Of a stretch of DNA of 64,000 nucleotides, positions 58,381-64,000 are shown one piece after another; the first letter of the stretch is position 1, and each line of letters opens with the position of its first letter. The notes beneath the pieces are model-generated. The model did no database searches and was not told where the DNA came from. It was given only the letters and a program-made list of their open reading frames with translations. The translations under genes and the position numbers were made by a program. Source of the stretch: Sipunculus nudus (taxonomy: Eukaryota > Annelida > Sipuncula > Golfingiida > Sipunculidae). Location: the NCBI GenBank assembly GCA_026874595.1, contig CM049308.1:35148027-35212026 (forward strand). Reading direction: 5' to 3'.

Positions 58381-61300
58381 CTAATATTTTAATGCATAAA
58401 AATATCTTGGGCACTACACTGTCATATGTTATGTGATTTGGTGATCAAAAGGAAATTGATCCTCGTGATCTTTCTTTTATATTTCTGATTCTCTCATAGT
58501 AGTACTACATGGTCAAGGTGCCTACCATATTGCAACAAAACAAACATTTAGAATCAATTTGTGTGGTTATATGGAAGATTCCAAGATTCAAAAACCCTTG
58601 TTGGTGGTCTTGATACAGAAATATTCATGTCATATTAAACTATTCCAGGTAGCTTGTAGGACAGGGGGATCAGTAGAAACCGTTTTCTTGGTATTTTATA
58701 TTTCTATATAGTTTATCTGAATATGAGCTAAAACAGGTCTAATTGTTACAAAATATAGATAAGGTAAAAGTTAAAAAGAGACAAAATGCACACAAATGTG
58801 ACAGGGCAGTATCACACGCTTCCTCTCATTCCATATCCTGGCTCATCAAGCCCCAATGACTACTGCACCTGCGGGTCCTGGGTGCGTGATCATCCCCACT
58901 GCTGGATCATACCACCGAGGATCCCCCGAGAGGCGCACTCGTTTGAGAGTGAAACACGGCCGTTGGGCAGAACCTTCCCATTACGCCTTGATAGAATCAC
59001 TGTCGAGTGTAAATCAACCAGGGGATGCAAATGCCATAATAATATAAACCATCAGCTTTTTCCCGTTTTGAAACACCCCCCCCCCGGCCCGTTAAGCGCT
59101 AACACCTCTCATGTTATTTGATCCTTTTCATTTTTTCCCATTTATTCGTGATTTATTTTGTTTTCAGATTTCATTTTTATTCCTCAGGAATTAAATTATT
59201 TATTGACGTATGTGTGATTTGCTCCGTAAAGATAACATCTGAATATTGGTATACTTATAGGAAGGGGGTCTTTCCTTAATTGCATTCTGCCTTGTCATAA
59301 CATCAGGGTATAGATCCCCAAATTGCACTCCTGTCTGAGTGAGGCACAGCCTTACCGTCAGTCTGCAGGGCGCCTTACATGTGCTTTTCCTAGACTGCAG
59401 AAGTAATTAAATTTGCAAAAGAGACATAGACTTTCTAATAAATTATTTTACAACGAAAATTTAATTTGTTGATATTTTGTAAGGGGTTAACTTGAACACA
59501 CATGAATCAACATGTAACATACAACTGAATGTATGGACCGTGCAGTTAATATCCTGAGTTTTAACTTGTTAAAATATAAAAATTAAAGCTAAGCCCCATT
59601 AAGGTTTATTCTAATCATCCAAAGACATTTAATGGAATAAAAGTTGCTGAGCAGAATATGCTAATATTTCTTATGTGACTAATGCCTCAAAATATTCCTA
59701 TTTTAACTGCACATATAAAACTTTCTCCCTATACAGGAGGCATTATTTATATCAAGGTTTTCATATCGTGTGCACAGAGAAACGCTGGGAAGAAAATATA
59801 TGAGGCTTTTATCATGCGATTATACTACCGTGTTATTACAGGTGTTTTGACTCATAAATTGACAATTGATTTCAACATATTTATGAAGATCAATGTCTTT
59901 AATCCTCCGATATTACCAACGATGCTACCCAAATATATAACAGGTATGTAATAAAAAGTATGATCATGTAATAGTGTTTCTAAATTAAGGAGAGAACTTT
60001 CACCAGAGATCTTCCATTGTTTCTCGAATTCAAGAAGAACGGCGCAGATTGCCTAATTTAACACTAAATCTTTTCACCAAAGAATTTATATAATAGGACT
60101 GTAGCAGAAAAATAAGTATTTCCGATGTTCCGACTGACTGTCTTTCAGGCATGGCTGTACCTAAGGATTTACATAATTTCAACCATGTTCAAGATAAATC
60201 CATGTTGACTCTACCTACATTCATGTATAAGATCATTTGAAACAGTTATCCTTATATTATATATTCCACTGCCCATATTGATATTATTCGTATACGTTCT
60301 AAGTGTATCTTATAACCAGCTACTGTGGCATTCTGGTTTTCCAAGCACGCGCATCTGCTTGTCGATGCAGACCTGATAGTAATTCTTGATATTATCATCC
60401 GTGGTAGTGGTATCTAAATCTTGAGGTGCTTGGTCCCGATTATCCGACATTAACCTATGGGGTTCTTAAAGGTACATGAATTTGAATACACCAGATGCCA
60501 TTTACATGTACACACTTAACATTTTTCGAACCGCATCAATATGACATGATGTGCAGATGTGTTGTCTTCTTTTGTCAGGGAAGCATATTTTTCTGTTTTA
60601 CTATTTCCATCTTTTTGTGACAATTACAATTATAGCTGACCTTTTCCCGCCTATATTCAGATAAATTCAAAAGATATTCAGACAAAGGTTTCTAATGCTC
60701 CTAGAAGTATACCAGACCTCTGGAATAGTTAAAATTCCATAGGTGGTTCCTGTATCAGGATCAACAAGGCTGTTTTAATCTTTATTTTACTAACCACACA
60801 AATTGATTTCAAAATGGTTGATTCGCATTAATGCTGTTGAAAATTTGTACTAAGCAATAAATCAGCAGAGAATCAGCAATATTTAGGAAATATGTATAAC
60901 ACGCATCAATCGAGTGTTTTAAAGGGGCAAATCACCTATCTGACCTTTAAAAAAACTAAAGGTTATCCCTTAGAGATTTTATTCAAAATAGGCCATTAAA
61001 ACGTTGATATCACGCACACTGGCTGCTTGTTTTGCTTATATCAACGTGTTTATAATATGTGGGGGCCCGGCAAAAAAAATAAAAACAAAAAAAAAAACAA
61101 CAAAAAACAAATTCAACAATAGCATCGGACAGCAAGTCGGATAGGCGAGAGTTTTGCAAATGGTGTTTTGCAACAAATAACCTTTTGTGCCTCCGCAAAT
61201 ACCACATACCATGTTAGGTTACATTTTCCCCTCTTTTGTCAACATTGCTATGTTTACAAACATATAGTTGATCAAAAAGTTCATAATCCTTCACGGAGGT

Positions 61301-61604
61301 ATTTTAAGAAGTTTCTTAACTCAGAATTACATTTGGTTTTTTTTAATATATACATTGAGAAGCCAGAACTCACAAATTCTCTTTGAAAATGTAGGTGAAT
61401 GGGCACCGTTAAGGTCCATTTGAAAACCATATGACAGTATCTTAATGTAATGTATTATAATGCCGTTCCTATGATATATTATTCTGCCAAGACAGTTATT
61501 AATACTATTGACTATTTAAAATCCATATTACATAATATATGACAGCGTAGTACCCTAGATGTCTAATGTTATTCTTAAGATCGAAGGTTGGTAAATAAGT
61601 TTAA
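58381..61604. other. Intergenic; no gene recognised
   Basis: The ORF 58786-59121 (+, 111 codons, Cys/Pro-rich) lies in a GC-richer patch but has no domain I recognise. A C10 run lies at about 59076-59085. The remainder is AT-rich; an A-rich AAAAACAAAA stretch is at 61070-61110. Confidence 0.45.
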
Positions 61605-61930
61605 CCTTGACCTTTAATACCCTCCCTAACTTTTGGACAGCTCCTGGAGTAGTTGGTGTTACCAGTACACATTCAAAGCTTATAAATCGATCCAATATTA
61701 TTCATTTTGATGCTATAGTTACAATAACAAAGCAATATCTAGCCTTTTTTATCATGATGGCGGCCATCTTGGATTTTAGAGGGGTCAGGGGGATGATAAA
61801 ATTTGTTACCTAACTTTTTCCATCAGCTTACACCTAAATTAAGTGAAAACAAGTGCTATCTCAATTTGGGCATTCAATTCCTACGGGATTGCGATTTTGC
61901 TACATGAGCGACTACACTACGTGGCAGTGT
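61605..61930 (-). repeat. Inverted relative of the 57700-58380 repeat
   Basis: Read on the minus strand it contains GATGGAAAAAGTTAGGTAAC, CCTCTAAAATCCAAGATGGC and GGATCGATTTATA, matching ATGGAAAATGTTAGGTAAC (57818), CTCTAACACCG...TCCAAGATGGCC (57847-57876) and GGATCGATTTATA (about 58278) on +. GTAGGAATTTGATGCCC at 57752 also matches. It has one unit where the other has three. Confidence 0.7.
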
Positions 61931-64000
61931 CGCCCTACACCGCTCAGTCTCATTAGTGTGCTCAAAGGCATGGGTTCACCCCTGCGTGTGTTTGTTTGGT
62001 GCGAGTTTGTTTGTCATTTAATCAAGGGATAAGAACCAGCGTGTCCCAATGATTATGTCACATAACCATTTATAGGCAAACTTTAAGCCTTATTTTTTCT
62101 TCTTTCTACGTGTGATAACATGCATATCATACAGAACAGTGCGGCGAACTTTGCACAACTCACCCACACCTGAATAATTAAGGATGCCAAATAAACAACA
62201 CGACATATGTTAACTGTTTCGCAACCTCCGTTTCACCAACCTGGTTTCACCTGTTTTTTTGTTCAATAATTTCTTAGAATTCTGCACATGGAAGTAACAG
62301 CCTTATATAACCATTGAAAATCTTACAATTAAACTCCAGTTTGTGTTTCACAACTTTTTGGAATGTTGAGAATACTCTGACAGATAAGGTGTCTCCATGC
62401 ATAAGAAACCATCTTTGTTTCAGCTGGTTATATTTTACGAGTGTTTACATCATCCCATCTGCAGGTTTCAATTGAGGCTGTGTTTTGCATTTGATTAAAG
62501 GACCTTGACTGCTAAAATAAGGGTTGATATGTTGTAAAATGTTGACGGATTTTCATATTTTAAAATAATTTGTTTCTTAGTCAAAATGTAAGGTAGTTTA
62601 TTATTTACCTTGTTGAAAATTAGGCTCTTTAATCTTTTACCCTACATTTTATTTCCCTCTTGAAATGTAAGTCATAAAAACTATAAGTTAATATGGTAAC
62701 GGACTTAGGTTATATAATGACTGCAGTTTGACTTTATATGAAGGAGGTATGTGTAACATCACTTCATCTATTCTAAGAGTCCTTTGGTTAATCTAAAGAG
62801 GAGAGTTTATGTTTATTTTTTCCTTCAGATACACATAGAACACTTAGTCTATAATCACCTAGCGGTCAAGGGAAGCCACCGCTTTATCGCTCCAAACTGG
62901 GCGGCAATTAAAACACTTATTTTATGGCGTTCTTTAAATTTGGGTTCATGTCAAAAATAAACATCAGGTACAAATTTGCTACATATATGGCTGTTTGTCT
63001 ATATATAATCTGAGGTATATATTACCTATTGTATCATATAAAATATATGGTTAATTTTTATGTTCAATGTTCTGAAATTTAACAAAAAATACACTAAATA
63101 AACAATACAACTTGAAATGCCTTTTGAACCGATGTTTATGTATAAAGAGGTAAATAATAAATAATAAATTAATCAGGGTTTAAGTTGGTTCCAGTTGTCA
63201 AGTGTCTGAAAAAAATAGATGCTTTTGGCCTATCTGATGTATTCCATATATAAAACATAGGTTCCGGGTTTTCTTGCTCTTGTCATCAAGTGGAGAAAAA
63301 GCGTCTTGAAGTTATAGTTTGTAGTATAATTGATAAGATAAAGGAAGCGGTTGACAGCCATACGAAAAGCTCGTCTCCGTTCTACCTGACCCTTAACGCA
63401 AGATGATCCCTCAAGTTATGGCTTAATCGAGTATACTATTCTCAAAACCCTATTTTTCATTTTGTAACCTTATCTATCAACATGTTTGCCCTAAGTACTT
63501 TCCGTTGTCCCTACCATTTGTTATTTTATTTTTTATAAATTACACATGCTTTTATATGATGTTTCAACGTTAAGCAGCAGTGATTCATGTGGTTGGCCTT
63601 CTGATCACATTTCTCTATATGACACTATGTTTTCTTATGCAGCATTTCTGACCTTGTCAAATTGTTCAAATTGCAATGTTTATAAACAACGTACGTAATG
63701 TCCATTTTCGTATAAGACAACAAGCCACAATCGGAGCGTCCTGCCCTAACAGGACCCGTCCGTGCTCAAGCGTGCGAAAATTAGCCTGGGAGGGGTTGTG
63801 TGACATTAACGTGAGATTGAGAGAAGAAAGAAATGAAAATGCCCCTTTTATTTATCCTGATGGAGAGCATGTAACCTACAAAGCAGATAGAAGAGGTCTG
63901 AAGAAAGCCTCAACGGTCCTTGAGATAACAACTTGCAAATAAGTTAGGTATTCGCTTGGTGCATTTGATTAAAAAAATATTTAATGTCAACGGGATATTT
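61931..64000. other. Intergenic to window end; no gene recognised
   Basis: AT-rich. The ORF at 63676-63942 (+, 88 codons; CPNRTRPCSSVRKLAWEGLC) is unassigned. No RNA gene or repeat recognised. Confidence 0.45.

Noticed and set aside
58786-59121. Cys/Pro-rich secreted protein gene
   Set aside because: No signal peptide, no known domain and an overlapping open frame; composition is explained by a GC-richer patch.
63676-63942. 88-codon plus-strand gene
   Set aside because: No recognisable domain and no neighbouring exon; could be chance.

Overview
This window is eukaryotic, not bacterial. It is AT-rich, has very low coding density, and is packed with repeats: tRNA-derived SINEs, LINE fragments, tandem arrays, poly-C/poly-G and (TA)n tracts, and miniature inverted-repeat elements. 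I see no operons, Shine-Dalgarno sites, CRISPR or phage genes. The repeat content (LINE C-termini of the jockey/CR1 type, SINEs with a metazoan-type central domain, and hairpin-ended elements with a CTTGTT terminus and core tandem repeats) plus a FMRFamide-type neuropeptide receptor gene point to an invertebrate. A bivalve mollusc is my best guess. The species call is inference.

Only one intact protein-coding gene is convincing: a single-exon rhodopsin-class (class A) GPCR at 47525-48565 on the + strand, 346 residues. It most resembles the FMRFamide/myosuppressin-type peptide receptors. It has a plausible 5' leader, possibly with a short intron, and two candidate poly(A) signals. Every other protein-like stretch is either a decayed LINE reverse transcriptase or an unrecognised ORF.

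Layout: 1-76, LINE 3' tail. 1011-3345, a 33-bp minisatellite open in several frames, closed by a palindrome. 4155-4345, SINE. 5020-5610, dispersed repeat (copy A). 8581-8809, TA-flanked MITE. 11480-13790, nested LINE relics in opposite orientations. 16961-19775, copy B of the same dispersed repeat, split by a 2.27-kb Helentron-like element with about 340-bp core repeats. 23.4-24.7 kb, direct repeats and a 500-bp TIR element inside a (GA)n tract. 25.6-26.0 kb, a second hairpin-ended element. 28.4-29.0 kb, a foldback of three alternating copies. 30.8-31.5 kb, an AACGTT-rich direct duplication. 32.69-34.21 kb, a 46-bp minisatellite with a decayed older edge. 35.2-37.1 kb, hAT-like ends around another hairpin-ended element. 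40.48-41.64 kb, an about 280-bp tandem array. 41.87-42.1 kb, SINE. 46.4-48.96 kb, the GPCR locus. 49.9-50.6 kb, LINE relic. 51.5-52.2 kb, a further Helentron-like element. 54.5 kb, a foldback MITE. 57.45 kb, a near-perfect palindrome. 57.7-58.4 and 61.6-61.9 kb, inverted copies of one repeat family.

I do not find a multi-gene system. The most interesting material is structural: an occupied versus empty insertion site for the 2.27-kb element, a 12-bp palindrome (GGTGGCGCCACC) shared by two otherwise different tandem arrays, a 46-bp array carrying two TGACCT words per unit, and the receptor's unusual class A motifs.
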